A stretch of 64,000 nt of DNA from Armatimonadetes bacterium Uphvl-Ar2. Its GTDB lineage: Bacteria; Armatimonadota; Fimbriimonadia; Fimbriimonadales; Fimbriimonadaceae. The notes beneath the pieces are model-generated. The model ran no database searches, was not told the DNA's origin, and was given only the letters and a program-made list of their open reading frames with translations. The translations under genes were made by a program, and so were the position numbers. Shown here one piece after another: positions 54,061-63,532 of the stretch. The stretch's first letter is position 1. Every line of letters begins with the position of its first letter. The DNA lies in the NCBI GenBank assembly GCA_002162095.1, contig CP021424.1, positions 1,984,001-2,048,000 on the forward strand, in the 5' to 3' direction.

Positions 54061-55395
54061 ATGCTGAGCGCTTTTCTGATGGCATCTTCACTTCTCACGA
54101 ATTCGGAACCGGAAGTGCGCGGCACCTGGCTGACCACCACCGCGAACGAGGCCATCAGCCGCCCCGAACACACGGCCGAGACGATGCGCCGCCTGCGGGA
54201 TATTGGCCTGAACACGGTGTACGTCGAGGTCTGGAAGAACGGCTACACAGAATTTCCTTCCGAAACCATGGCCCGAGCCATCGGCGTGCCGATGCGAGTG
54301 AACGCCTCTCCGCAGGGGGCGGTGCAGCGTGACTTGCTGGAAGAGACCCTGATCGAAGCGCACCGCAACCAGCTCATCTACATCGCGTGGTTTGAGTACG
54401 GGTTCATGGCGGCCCATCAGGGCACGCAGAACGAGCTGCGCGCCCGCAAGGACTGGCTGAGCCTGGACGCCCAGGGCGGGGAAGTGGCGGGCAACGGCTT
54501 TGTGTGGATGAACCCGCTCCACCCCGATGCGCAAGACCTGCTGCTGGGCATCGTAAAGGAGGCGATTGTCAAGTACGACCTCGACGGAATCCAACTGGAC
54601 GACCGCATCGTGTGGCCCTTCATCAACATGGGTTACGACGACTTTTCGCGGCGCATGTACCGGCAGGAAACCGGCCGCGAGGTGCCGGCCGACCCCCGCG
54701 AACCGCAGTGGGTGGCGTGGCGCACCCAGAAGGTCGAAGCCTTTGCCAAGCGGTTTGTACGCGAGGTGCGCGAAGTGGCGGGGCCAGATTTCATCATCTC
54801 GCTCTCGCCGGGGCCGCACCCCTGGGCGCTGGAGAACTATCTCATTGACTGGCCCGCATGGAGCCGCTGGACCGACAACCCGACTTGGGATGAATACATC
54901 CCGCAGGTGTATCGCATGAACTACGCAGGCTTTGCCCGCGATTGGCCAAGCCAAGTGAGCGCCATGGGCGCGCGGAACAAGGACCTGATAGCCGGGGTTC
55001 GGCTGGTGGGCGATGGCCCGGACGCCGCCCGCGAGGATGTGACCCGCCACGTGGACCTGACCCGCGAGACGAAGAGCATGGGGCACGCGTGGTGGTTCAG
55101 CCGGGGCGTGCTGGATCTGTTTTCCAAGGAATTGAAGGATTACTATCGAGGTCCGGCGCCGCACCCTCGTTTCGGGGCGGATTGGCGTCCGGCACCGGTG
55201 CGCTTCACTCGGGGGCGTGATGGCGCGTGGGTGGCTCGGGTTCCGGCGGGGCGGTATCGAGTGATCGCCAAGGTTGAGGGGCAGTGGCACACCGTGGGCA
55301 CGCACGAGGTGCCAGCCGGGCGTGGGGCCACGGAAGTCAAGATCGAAAAACCCGGGGCGACGGCGGTCGAGTTTCTGGTGCAACGGCGCGGTTAA
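54061..55395 (+). CDS. Family-10-like glycoside hydrolase (GHL10/DUF187)
   Basis: A 444-residue protein. EVRGTWLTTTANEAISR at the start and LNTVYVEVWKNGYTEFPS are the first strands of the GHL10 TIM barrel, followed by FEYGFM, WMNPLHPDAQDLLLGIVKEAIVKYDLDGIQLDDRIVWP (with candidate catalytic Asp) and GVRLVGDGP. The C-terminal 90 residues form a beta-rich module. The N-terminus MLSAFLMASSLLT is a short signal-like segment. The family acts on polysaccharides, with few characterised members. It begins a co-directional trio with a GH95-like and an SGNH-like gene. Confidence 0.87.
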   Translation: MLSAFLMASSLLTNSEPEVRGTWLTTTANEAISRPEHTAETMRRLRDIGLNTVYVEVWKNGYTEFPSETMARAIGVPMRVNASPQGAVQRDLLEETLIEAHRNQLIYIAWFEYGFMAAHQGTQNELRARKDWLSLDAQGGEVAGNGFVWMNPLHPDAQDLLLGIVKEAIVKYDLDGIQLDDRIVWPFINMGYDDFSRRMYRQETGREVPADPREPQWVAWRTQKVEAFAKRFVREVREVAGPDFIISLSPGPHPWALENYLIDWPAWSRWTDNPTWDEYIPQVYRMNYAGFARDWPSQVSAMGARNKDLIAGVRLVGDGPDAAREDVTRHVDLTRETKSMGHAWWFSRGVLDLFSKELKDYYRGPAPHPRFGADWRPAPVRFTRGRDGAWVARVPAGRYRVIAKVEGQWHTVGTHEVPAGRGATEVKIEKPGATAVEFLVQRRG

Positions 55396-55435
55396 GTTGC
55401 CGCCCGCAAGGGTCTGCCGGTAAGGTGAAGGCTTG

Positions 55436-57736
55436 ATGGTTTTCAGCCTTCTTGCGGGTTTGTCGATGGCGCTGAGTCGTGATTCTGAAGCGGGGCGGGG
55501 CACCGGTCCGGCCCCGGCGAGCAATTTGTCTTTGTCTGCGCCGATTACCACCTGGGACGAGGGCATCCCGCTCGGGAACGGCCTGACGGGGGGCTTGCTG
55601 TGGGGCGCCGGAAACCAGCTCAATGTCTCGCTGGACCGCGGAGACCTATGGGATGAACGCCCGGCCAAGGGGATGCAATGGGAAAAGTTCACCTACGCAA
55701 ACTTGGTGCGAATGGTGCAGGCTCGCGACCGCGCGGGCATAGATGACATCTTCGAGCGGGCGTACTACGACGTCCACCCCAGCAAGCTCCCGGGCGGGCG
55801 GCTGGTGCTGGATTTAGGCCCTCGCCAGGTGCAATCGTTCGGTCTGGACCTGAAGGGCGCCGAAGGTCAAGTCCAGTTGGTGGCGGGGGATCGAATCCGG
55901 GCGTGGTGGCTGGGCCGGGATCAGGTGGGGCGGCTTTGGGTGCCGGGTTCTCAGCCCGTGAGGATCAAGCTAATGACCCCGGGCATGGTCGCCACCCAGG
56001 GCTCGCAAGATGTGGGGCCCGATAGTCGGGGCGTGGGCTTGCTTGGCTACCCGCCCGCGAAGTTTGGCGACGGGGAAGGGCTCTATTGGTACGACCAAGA
56101 GGCCGCCGACGGTCTGCGTTACGTGGTGATGGCCGGCGTGAAGTCTGCCGCTGATGGCCAGCACATTGTCACCACCATCACTTCCACCGCCGATGGCCCG
56201 GACCCCGTGGCGGTGGCCAAGCAAAGATTGCGCGCCGCCCTCACCCGGCCGCTCACAACGGCGCTCAAGGATCACCAGGCTTGGTGGAGTGATTTCTGGG
56301 CCACCAGTGGCGTGCGCCTGCCCGAAGCACACATCCAAAGACAGTATGATTTTGTCCGATACCTCTACGGTTCCGGGTCTCGCCGAGGAGCACCGCCCAT
56401 GCCGCTACAAGGAGTGTGGACGGCCGATGCGGGCTCGCTGCCGCCCTGGAAAGGTGACTACCACAACGACCTGAACACGCAGATGGCCTACATGGGTTAT
56501 CAGGGCGCGGGGCAATGGGATGCAGGGCTGAGCTACCTCGATTTCTTGTGGGAGCGCCGCCCCCGATTCCAGCGGTTTGCGCGGGAGTTCTACGGCACCG
56601 AGGGCCTCAGCACCCCGGGCGTGATGACCCTCTCCGGCGAACCTCTGGCGGGGTGGGTGCAGTACAGCCTCTCGCCCACCATGACGGCCTGGAGCGCGCA
56701 CCTGTTCTACTTGCACTGGCGCTATAAAGCCGACGACGAGTTTCTACGCACGCGGGCTTACCCCTGGTGCCGGGAGGCCGCCGAGTGCATCGCCGCACTA
56801 CTCAAGCCCGACGCCGATGGCCGCCTAGTTCTCCCCACGTCGTCGTCACCGGAGATTTTTGACAACTCGGACCGGGCGTGGCTGAAGCCCAACAGCAACT
56901 ACGACCTGATGAGCATGCGAATGCTCTTCCTCTCGCTCGTGGAGATGGCCACCGCCGTGGGGGACAAGGAAGAAGCCGCCAAGTGGCAGAAGCTGAGCGA
57001 TGACCTCGGCGACTATCATGTGCGCGAGGACGGCACGCTGCGCCTGAACTCCGAGGAAGACCTGCCGGGTTCGCATCGGCATCTCTCCAACCTCATGGGG
57101 TTGCATCCGTTCAACCTCATTCACCCGGAAGGCGGTTATGAGGATCGCAAGCGCATCCGCGCCAGTCTGGCCGAGTGGGAGAGCAAGGGCACCCAGGGGT
57201 GGGTGGGCTATTCGTTCTCCTGGATGTCGGCGCTGCAGGCCCGGATGGGCAACGCTGAGGAAGCGCACCGCCTGCTGGACATCTACGCGCAGGCGTTTGT
57301 CTTGCGCAACGGCTTCCACGCCAATGGCGACCAAACGGACAAGGGGTACAGCGGGTTCCGTTACCGGCCGTTTACTCTAGAAGGCAACTTCCTCGCCATG
57401 AACGCGGTGCACGAGATGCTGCTCCAGAGTTGGAGCCCGACGCTGGGCAAGCTGGATAGTGAAGTGATCCGGGTGTTCCCGGCGGTGCCCGCCGCGTGGC
57501 GGGACGTCGAGTTCAATGACCTGCGTGCTGAGGGGGGGTATCGTGTTTCGGCGACCCGACGCCAGGGAATCACTGTTCACGTCAAGGTCGTGGCGAGCCG
57601 CGCGGGCACCTTGCGGCTGCGCAACAGCTTTGACGACCGGTTCGCTTGGCTAAACCAACAGCCCCGTTCGGTGGGGCCGAACCTCGTCTTTGATGTGAAA
57701 GCGGGAGAAGTTGTCGAAGGAGTGATTACCGAATGA
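55436..57736 (+). CDS. GH95-like glycoside hydrolase (alpha-L-fucosidase/galactosidase family)
   Basis: A 766-residue exported enzyme (signal MVFSLLAGLSMALS). The start, SAPITTWDEGIPLGNGLTGGLLWGAGNQLNVSLDRGDLWDERP, matches the N-terminal domain of GH95, and the central helical barrel has LQGVWTADAGSLPPWKGDYHNDLNTQMAYMGYQGAG and LPTSSSPEI. RHLSNLMGLHPFNLI and the C-terminal beta domain complete the family order. GH95 enzymes invert alpha-1,2-fucose or galactose linkages using acidic residues and Asn helpers. ATG 55436 is chosen. It overlaps the next gene start, so they are co-expressed. Confidence 0.86.
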   Translation: MVFSLLAGLSMALSRDSEAGRGTGPAPASNLSLSAPITTWDEGIPLGNGLTGGLLWGAGNQLNVSLDRGDLWDERPAKGMQWEKFTYANLVRMVQARDRAGIDDIFERAYYDVHPSKLPGGRLVLDLGPRQVQSFGLDLKGAEGQVQLVAGDRIRAWWLGRDQVGRLWVPGSQPVRIKLMTPGMVATQGSQDVGPDSRGVGLLGYPPAKFGDGEGLYWYDQEAADGLRYVVMAGVKSAADGQHIVTTITSTADGPDPVAVAKQRLRAALTRPLTTALKDHQAWWSDFWATSGVRLPEAHIQRQYDFVRYLYGSGSRRGAPPMPLQGVWTADAGSLPPWKGDYHNDLNTQMAYMGYQGAGQWDAGLSYLDFLWERRPRFQRFAREFYGTEGLSTPGVMTLSGEPLAGWVQYSLSPTMTAWSAHLFYLHWRYKADDEFLRTRAYPWCREAAECIAALLKPDADGRLVLPTSSSPEIFDNSDRAWLKPNSNYDLMSMRMLFLSLVEMATAVGDKEEAAKWQKLSDDLGDYHVREDGTLRLNSEEDLPGSHRHLSNLMGLHPFNLIHPEGGYEDRKRIRASLAEWESKGTQGWVGYSFSWMSALQARMGNAEEAHRLLDIYAQAFVLRNGFHANGDQTDKGYSGFRYRPFTLEGNFLAMNAVHEMLLQSWSPTLGKLDSEVIRVFPAVPAAWRDVEFNDLRAEGGYRVSATRRQGITVHVKVVASRAGTLRLRNSFDDRFAWLNQQPRSVGPNLVFDVKAGEVVEGVITE

Positions 57737-58698
57737 ACAAGAACATGACGTTGGCCTCGGCCGTTGGACTGGCTCTGGTTGCCGTAGGCACGGCGTGCGT
57801 AAAAGCGGGGGCCAGCGAGCCTATGGCCGGTGCCACTCCGAGCGAAGCCCCGGCCGCCCTAACTTCCAACGCGCCCGCCAAGAAGGTCAACGCGTTCTAC
57901 ATCGGGCATAGCCTGATGAGCGACATCCCCGACATGGTGGGGGCGCTTGCCGGCGATTCCTTCCAGTTCAAAGAGCAGTTCATCCCGGGGGCGCCGCTGC
58001 GCTGGCAGTGGGATGAACCCACCCGCAACCCCCAGCCGGGCGACCAGTTCCGAGGGGTCTACGACAAGATGATCACGGCGCAAACCACGCACTTGGTGAT
58101 GATTGACAGTGTGCCCCGGGGAGACGAAGGGAGCCTCAAGGAATCCATTGATTACGCGGGTCGCTTCCTCAAGTTCGCCCGTTCCAAGAATCCCCAGGTG
58201 GCCGCCTACTTTTATGAGCCTTGGCACGATATCACCAGCGGCACACCGCAACGATCGCAATACGATACGGCCAGCCCGACTCGGGAACTAAGGTGGCGAC
58301 CGCGCATCAAGGCCGACCGCGAAAAGTGGGACCGCGTGGTGGCGGATGTGAACCGAGCCAACCCGGGCGCGGTGCCGATGAAGCTCATCCCGGCCACCAC
58401 GGCCCTGGGCGAGCTGAGCGACGCGATTGACGCGGGCCAGGTGCCAGGGGTGCGCACTATGCGCGAACTGTACGACGACACCATCCACCTCACGCCGCTC
58501 GGAAAGTACTTTGTGGCCATGGTTCATTACCGCGCCCTATTCGGCGATCTCCCGGCCACCGTGCCCGTGCAGATCAAGGGTCGCTGGGGGTCGCCCTATT
58601 GGGACACCAAGGATTGGGCGGGGAAGACGTGGCCCGCGCCGAAGCCGGAGACGGTGGCGGCCCTGTGCAAAGTCGCTATGGGCGTAAAAATGCCCTAA
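57733..58698 (+). CDS. SGNH/GDSL-like hydrolase, probable lipoprotein
   Basis: A 321-residue exported protein. The N-terminus LASAVGLALVAVGTAC resembles a lipoprotein signal, though the lipobox is not perfect. AFYIGHSLMSDIPDMVGALAG aligns with the Gly-x-Ser block I of SGNH hydrolases, and DDTIHLTPLGKYFVAMVHY with block V, where Asp and His of the triad lie. A carbohydrate esterase role is likely from its place behind a GH95-like gene. ATG 57733 overlaps the upstream stop. Its 3' end is 28 bases from the tRNA-Leu, on the opposite strand. Confidence 0.78.
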   Translation: MNKNMTLASAVGLALVAVGTACVKAGASEPMAGATPSEAPAALTSNAPAKKVNAFYIGHSLMSDIPDMVGALAGDSFQFKEQFIPGAPLRWQWDEPTRNPQPGDQFRGVYDKMITAQTTHLVMIDSVPRGDEGSLKESIDYAGRFLKFARSKNPQVAAYFYEPWHDITSGTPQRSQYDTASPTRELRWRPRIKADREKWDRVVADVNRANPGAVPMKLIPATTALGELSDAIDAGQVPGVRTMRELYDDTIHLTPLGKYFVAMVHYRALFGDLPATVPVQIKGRWGSPYWDTKDWAGKTWPAPKPETVAALCKVAMGVKMP

Positions 58699-58725
58699 AA
58701 CAGGCTCTTGAAAAACCAGCCGAGA

Positions 58726-58812
<87 letters not shown>

Positions 58813-58969
58813 ACAGGCGGAAGCAGAAGTATGGCATCCCGGGGCCGGGAATGTCGCGGGATTAGGACCCCAAGCCGCCCGCATAAAGTCGCCCTAAATC
58901 AAAGGGAAGGGGACCTCGCACTAATACTGGCCTTGCCGCCCGGGCCGACGTGGAACAACCCCTCAGGCG

Positions 58970-60691
58970 ATGTTAACGGGCGACGTTTTCGTGAAGGAGG
59001 GGTTGATCACAGATGATCAGCTTCAAGTCGCCGTCGCCAAGCAACTCGAACTCGGGGGCACCGAATCCATCACCCGCGTGATGGTGGACATGGGCCTCAT
59101 CACGGAACGAGATCGCGTCCGAGTGATGGGCAAAGTGTGGGGGATCCCCTTTGCCGACCTCAACGAGCTTGAAGCCACGCCCGAAGCTCTCAACCTCGTT
59201 ACCGCCCAAATTGCCAAGCGATTCAAGTGCTTGCCCTTGGTGGTCCACCAAGACAAGCTGATCGTCGCGATGGCGAATCCCCTGGACGTTTTCGTCATCG
59301 ACGAACTCCGGATGAATACCGGCTGCGAGATCGAGCCGGTCATTTCCGTCGAGTCGGACATCCTTGCCAAGGTCAGCGAGCACTATAAGATCGAGACCAA
59401 CGTCAACGAAGCGTTGGCCGGGGTGATCTCGGACTTTAGCGGCGAGATGGAGCTCCTCTCGGGGGATGACGACGAGGAGATTAGTGCCGACCAACTGAAG
59501 GCGATGGGCGAGGATGCGCCCATTATCCGGCTGGCCAACCTCATCGTGAACCAGGCCGTGGCCGATGGCGCGAGCGACATTCACATTGAGCCCCGCAAGG
59601 ATGGCTTGGTGGTTCGCCTTCGCATTGACGGCATCATGATTGAGGCGATGCGGTTGCCCAAAAAGGTGGTCGCCCCGCTCACCAGCCGCTTCAAGATTGT
59701 CGCCAACATGGACATTGCCGAGAAGCGCGCCCCCCAGGACGCCCGCATTTCCGCGACGATCAACGGTAAGGAGTACGACTTCCGTGTGAACACGCTCCCC
59801 CTGATTTACGGGGAGAAAATCGTTATGCGTGTTCTGGATAAGGGCGGGATCAACGTCGGTCTCCAGAAACTTGGCTTCCTCGATCACAACTACGAAAAGC
59901 TGGTGGAGTTTGCCCAGCGCTCTTACGGCATCGTGCTGGTTACGGGTCCCACCGGTTCGGGTAAGTCCACCACGCTCTACTCGCTCATCAACCAGACCAA
60001 CGACGGCCTGAAGAACATCGTGACCATCGAAGATCCGGTGGAATACGAACTCGAAAGCATCAACCAGTGCTCGGTGAACAACCGGGCGGGGATGACCTTC
60101 GCAGCGGGCTTGCGCGCCATGCTCCGCCAAGACCCCGACGTCATCATGATCGGTGAAATGCGCGACAACGAGACCGCAACCATCGCCATGGAAGCGGCGC
60201 TCACCGGTCACCTTGTTTTCAGCACCCTACACACCAATGACGCGTGCAGTGCCCCCACCCGATTGGTGGATATGGAGGTGGAACCGTTCCTGATCGCCTC
60301 CTCCATCGTGGGGGTGCTTGCGCAGCGACTCGTACGAAAGATTTGTCCCAAATGCAAGGAATCGTACACCGCCAGCCGCGAGAGCTTGATTCGCTACGGC
60401 TTCCCGGTTCCTGAAGACTTGGGCGTGGATACCCATGGCGAACTCACCCTCTTCCGAGGGGCGGGATGTGATCACTGCAAAGGCACGGGTTACAAGGGCC
60501 GAATGGGCATCCACGAACTTCTCGACGTCTCCGATGAAGTACGTGACCTTATCTTGACGCGCGAACCTGCTCATATCATCAAGAACAAGGCCACTGAACA
60601 AGGCATGAAATCACTCCAGATGGACTCGGTTCAAAAGATCCTCATGGGATCAACCAGTGTGGATGAAGTCCTCCGCGTGATTTTTGCCTAA
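58970..60691 (+). CDS. pilB: Type IV pilus extension ATPase PilB (GspE family)
   Basis: Hexameric cytoplasmic ATPase driving pilus assembly. The 573-residue protein has the N-terminal GspE/MshE-N domain (residues 1-150), then the central ASDIHIEPRKDGLVVRLRIDG, Walker A GPTGSGKSTTLYSL, Asp box TIEDPVEYEL, Walker B ALRQDP-type sequence AMLRQDPDVIMIGEMRD and His box GHLVFSTLHTND. Zinc pair CPKC and CDHC are in the C-terminal domain. ATG 58970 is the start. It is followed by an HDOD protein and PilT, a motility module. A prepilin-like protein is coded at 4092. Confidence 0.95.
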   Translation: MLTGDVFVKEGLITDDQLQVAVAKQLELGGTESITRVMVDMGLITERDRVRVMGKVWGIPFADLNELEATPEALNLVTAQIAKRFKCLPLVVHQDKLIVAMANPLDVFVIDELRMNTGCEIEPVISVESDILAKVSEHYKIETNVNEALAGVISDFSGEMELLSGDDDEEISADQLKAMGEDAPIIRLANLIVNQAVADGASDIHIEPRKDGLVVRLRIDGIMIEAMRLPKKVVAPLTSRFKIVANMDIAEKRAPQDARISATINGKEYDFRVNTLPLIYGEKIVMRVLDKGGINVGLQKLGFLDHNYEKLVEFAQRSYGIVLVTGPTGSGKSTTLYSLINQTNDGLKNIVTIEDPVEYELESINQCSVNNRAGMTFAAGLRAMLRQDPDVIMIGEMRDNETATIAMEAALTGHLVFSTLHTNDACSAPTRLVDMEVEPFLIASSIVGVLAQRLVRKICPKCKESYTASRESLIRYGFPVPEDLGVDTHGELTLFRGAGCDHCKGTGYKGRMGIHELLDVSDEVRDLILTREPAHIIKNKATEQGMKSLQMDSVQKILMGSTSVDEVLRVIFA

Positions 60692-60743
60692 AGACTACTA
60701 CCCCCCTAACCAAACAATCTTTGAGAGAGCCAGAGAGACCAGA

Positions 60744-61610
60744 ATGTCCGCCGCACCCAATATCAGCCCCATGCAAGTTGCCGAACGCCTCCTGACGGTG
60801 GCCGGTGAAATTGCGGTGATGCCCCAGGTGGTTTACAAGATCGTGGAGACCCTGCGATCGGAAACCACTTCAGCAGCGGATTTGGAACGTGAAATCAGTG
60901 TGGACCCGGGGTTCTCGGCCAAGGTGCTGCAGCAAGCGAACTCGGCCTACTACGCTCTACCCCGGCCGGTGCGCTCGGTCAAGGAGGCCGTGACGCTCCT
61001 CGGCTTCAAGCAGGTTCGGTTCATCGCCATGCAGGCGGGCGTGTTTGACTTCTTTGTCGGCAAGAATGACAAGGATTCGCTCCGACGCCGCCAATGGTGG
61101 CGCCATGCCTTGGATACGGCGCAAGCGAACTTGATCCTGGCGAAAGGGAATAAAACGGTCCAGGCCGACATCGCCTACACGGCGGGTCTCTTCCACAGTC
61201 TGGGACGTACTCTCCTTTGCCGCAACAGCGCGCCGAAGTACGACAAGGTCGAGTTCCTGATGGAAAAGGGCGCTCCCGCTTGGCAGGCCGAACAGGCGGT
61301 CTTTGGGTGCCACCACGGCCACGTGGTGATTGCCGCCGCCCAGGCTTGGCGGTTCCCGGATGATCTTTCCCAGTGCTTGGATTACCTGGAGCCCGCGTTC
61401 CCGGGCGAGCCGGGGGCCGAAGCCCGCGCGAACCTTTACGTGGCCCATCTCATCGCGACCTTTGTGCAGAAGGGCGCGGTACCCAACATGACTTCTGAAC
61501 TGCTTTTCCCGAGCTGGGTGTATGAGGTTCTGGCCGTAGAACCTGAAAAAATGGGTGAATTGGTCGTCGTTACTCTACGAAAGCTGATCGAAACGGTCAA
61601 ACATCAATAA
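60744..61610 (+). CDS. HDOD-domain signalling protein
   Basis: A 288-residue cytoplasmic protein with an HDOD domain, a helical HD-related fold that usually lacks phosphodiesterase residues. Segments include AEIAVMPQVVYKIVETLRSE-like lead VAGEIAVMPQVVYKI, LEREISVDPGFSAKVLQQANSAYYALPRPVRSVKEAVTLLGFKQVR, and TAGLFHSLGRTLL (H-x-x-G). HDOD proteins often act in motility and nucleotide signalling. ATG 60744 is preferred because of the purine-rich GAGAGAGACCAGA upstream. It sits between pilB and pilT, which suggests a role in pilus regulation. Confidence 0.88.
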   Translation: MSAAPNISPMQVAERLLTVAGEIAVMPQVVYKIVETLRSETTSAADLEREISVDPGFSAKVLQQANSAYYALPRPVRSVKEAVTLLGFKQVRFIAMQAGVFDFFVGKNDKDSLRRRQWWRHALDTAQANLILAKGNKTVQADIAYTAGLFHSLGRTLLCRNSAPKYDKVEFLMEKGAPAWQAEQAVFGCHHGHVVIAAAQAWRFPDDLSQCLDYLEPAFPGEPGAEARANLYVAHLIATFVQKGAVPNMTSELLFPSWVYEVLAVEPEKMGELVVVTLRKLIETVKHQ

Positions 61611-61651
61611 GAGTCGTCGGTTTTAGCGACCAAAAATGGAAAGAGGACACT

Positions 61652-63301
61652 ATGAGCGACAACGGATTTAGTTGGGACAAGGTTATCGGTCAAACCGGTG
61701 ACCAGCTGCCGGAGTCGAAAGATAAGGACGCGGAACTGTCCGATATCTTGCGCCAGATTTCGGATCGGGGGAAGACCCACGTGCTCGAGGAGAATGCGCC
61801 TGTCGCTGAGTCCCAATCAGAGGCTCCGGCGGCTCCTCCAATTGTCCCGCCCGTGATGGAAGAGGTTCCGGCCGCGACTGCACCGCCGGTGACTGAAGAG
61901 TTACCCATCATTGACCAGCCGGTCAAGGTGGACAGCAATCCACACGTACTGGCCGATCCGGAGTTTCCGGTCGTGCCGGATGTTTTCGCCAATCGGTCTC
62001 CTGAGCCGGTCAACCCGACGGCCGAAGTCCTTGGCTACACCCGCCCGACCAGTGCCGAAGAAGAGAAGCCTGAACTCTCGGTTTTTGGTGCGGGTGCCGC
62101 GGAAAACGATGGCCACACCCCGGCGTTCGTCCCCAAGGACGTGCGCGAGCCCGAGAAGCACAAGGGCAAGTTCTATGTGGATGAAAACCTGCAAGAGCAG
62201 GGCATTGTGCGCACGGGCGAGGATGTCAAGCCGGTGGCCGAAATCCACATCGACGAGTTGCTACGCATGGCCGTAGAACGCAAGGCAAGCGACATCCACC
62301 TGACCGCCGGCCTGCCTCCTATGGTGCGCATGGACGGCGAAGTGGTGCCGTTGCCGTACGAAATCCTCGACCCGCAGCAAACCCAGCGCCTGATTTACGA
62401 AGTCCTGACCGACGAGCAACTGGAGAAGTTTGAGAACACGCGTGAACTCGACATCGGTTACTCCGTCAAAGGCCTGGCTCGATTCCGTGTGAACGTCTAC
62501 ACGCAGCGGAATGCCGTCGCCGGTGCCCTGCGCATGATTCCGAATCGCATCCCATCCTTTGATGAACTGCGGCTGCCTTCGGTCATTCGCGAAATCGCCA
62601 AGCGGCACAGCGGCATGATCTTGGTGACGGGGCCGACGGGTTCCGGGAAGTCCACCACCATCGCCTCGATGATTGACGACATCAACGAGACGCGGCAGGC
62701 GCACATCCTCACCATCGAGGACCCGATTGAGTACCTGCACAAGCACAAGAAGTGCATGGTGAACCAGCGCGAAATGCACTCGGACACCTACTCGTTCCAC
62801 AACGCTCTGCGTGCGGTGCTCCGCGAAGACCCGGACATCATTCTGGTCGGTGAACTTCGTGACCTCGAAACCATCGAAGCCGCCCTGACGCTGGCCGAAA
62901 CGGGCCACCTCGTCTTCGGCACCTTGCACACTCGCAACGCTCCGGCCACGATTGACCGTATCGTGGACGTGTTCCCGGCCGACCAGCAAGACCAGATTCG
63001 CGTGTTGCTCGCCAACACCATTGAAGGCATCATCTCGCAGCAGTTGCTGCCCAAGTTGGGCGGCGGCCGCGTGGCGGCGCTGGAGATCATGACGGGCTTG
63101 CCCTCGGTCAAGAACTTGATCCGAGAAGGGAAGACGCACCAGATGTACAGCGTCATCGAGACGAGCAAGAACGTGGGCATGCGCACGATGGATGCCTCGT
63201 TGGCGGATTTGTTCCGTCAGGGTTACGTCAGCTACGAAGAGTGCCTGATGCGCGCGGTGGATAAGGAATCCTTCGCTCGCCTGGCCAAGGGCGCGGCGTA
63301 A
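61652..63301 (+). CDS. pilT: Type IV pilus retraction ATPase PilT with long N-terminal extension
   Basis: The retraction motor is at residues about 196-549: EIHIDELLRMAVERKASDIHLTAGLPPMVRMDG, Walker A VTGPTGSGKSTT, Asp box TIEDPIEYLH, Walker B VLREDPDIILVGELRD, and His box GHLVFGTLHTRNA. The preceding 195 residues are Pro/Glu/Ala-rich with low complexity, which standard PilT (about 350 residues) lacks. AAAGAGGA precedes ATG 61652 so the long start is used. The extension may be an interaction tail for the pilus base, regulatory proteins or HDOD neighbour. Confidence 0.93.
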   Translation: MSDNGFSWDKVIGQTGDQLPESKDKDAELSDILRQISDRGKTHVLEENAPVAESQSEAPAAPPIVPPVMEEVPAATAPPVTEELPIIDQPVKVDSNPHVLADPEFPVVPDVFANRSPEPVNPTAEVLGYTRPTSAEEEKPELSVFGAGAAENDGHTPAFVPKDVREPEKHKGKFYVDENLQEQGIVRTGEDVKPVAEIHIDELLRMAVERKASDIHLTAGLPPMVRMDGEVVPLPYEILDPQQTQRLIYEVLTDEQLEKFENTRELDIGYSVKGLARFRVNVYTQRNAVAGALRMIPNRIPSFDELRLPSVIREIAKRHSGMILVTGPTGSGKSTTIASMIDDINETRQAHILTIEDPIEYLHKHKKCMVNQREMHSDTYSFHNALRAVLREDPDIILVGELRDLETIEAALTLAETGHLVFGTLHTRNAPATIDRIVDVFPADQQDQIRVLLANTIEGIISQQLLPKLGGGRVAALEIMTGLPSVKNLIREGKTHQMYSVIETSKNVGMRTMDASLADLFRQGYVSYEECLMRAVDKESFARLAKGAA

Positions 63302-63304
63302 GGC

Positions 63305-63532
63305 TTAGCCCGGCTGTACTCGGCTCACGGTGACAAAGTAATTGTCACCGAGGGCCTTGCTCTTTCGAATGTAGAAGGCCGCGCCAGCAGTCCGCTTGGC
63401 GTAGTAGATATCGGCGTCATCCAGGTAAACCGTGCCCAAGCCGGGTACGAACACGTCACGCGGAGCGAGGGGCTTGCCCAACGCCTCGTAAGTGATGTAG
63501 TACCGGTCGCCCACTGCGGGTTCCAACGCCAT
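63305..63532 (-). CDS. Small hypothetical protein
   Basis: A 75-residue beta-rich protein starting MALEPAVGDRYYITYEALG and ending YFVTVSRVQPG. It has no signal peptide or known motif. Its ATG shares two bases with the ATG of the divergent lipid-kinase-like gene. It converges with pilT (3 bp gap). The composition looks coding, but evidence is moderate. Confidence 0.55.
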   Translation of the reverse strand: MALEPAVGDRYYITYEALGKPLAPRDVFVPGLGTVYLDDADIYYAKRTAGAAFYIRKSKALGDNYFVTVSRVQPG

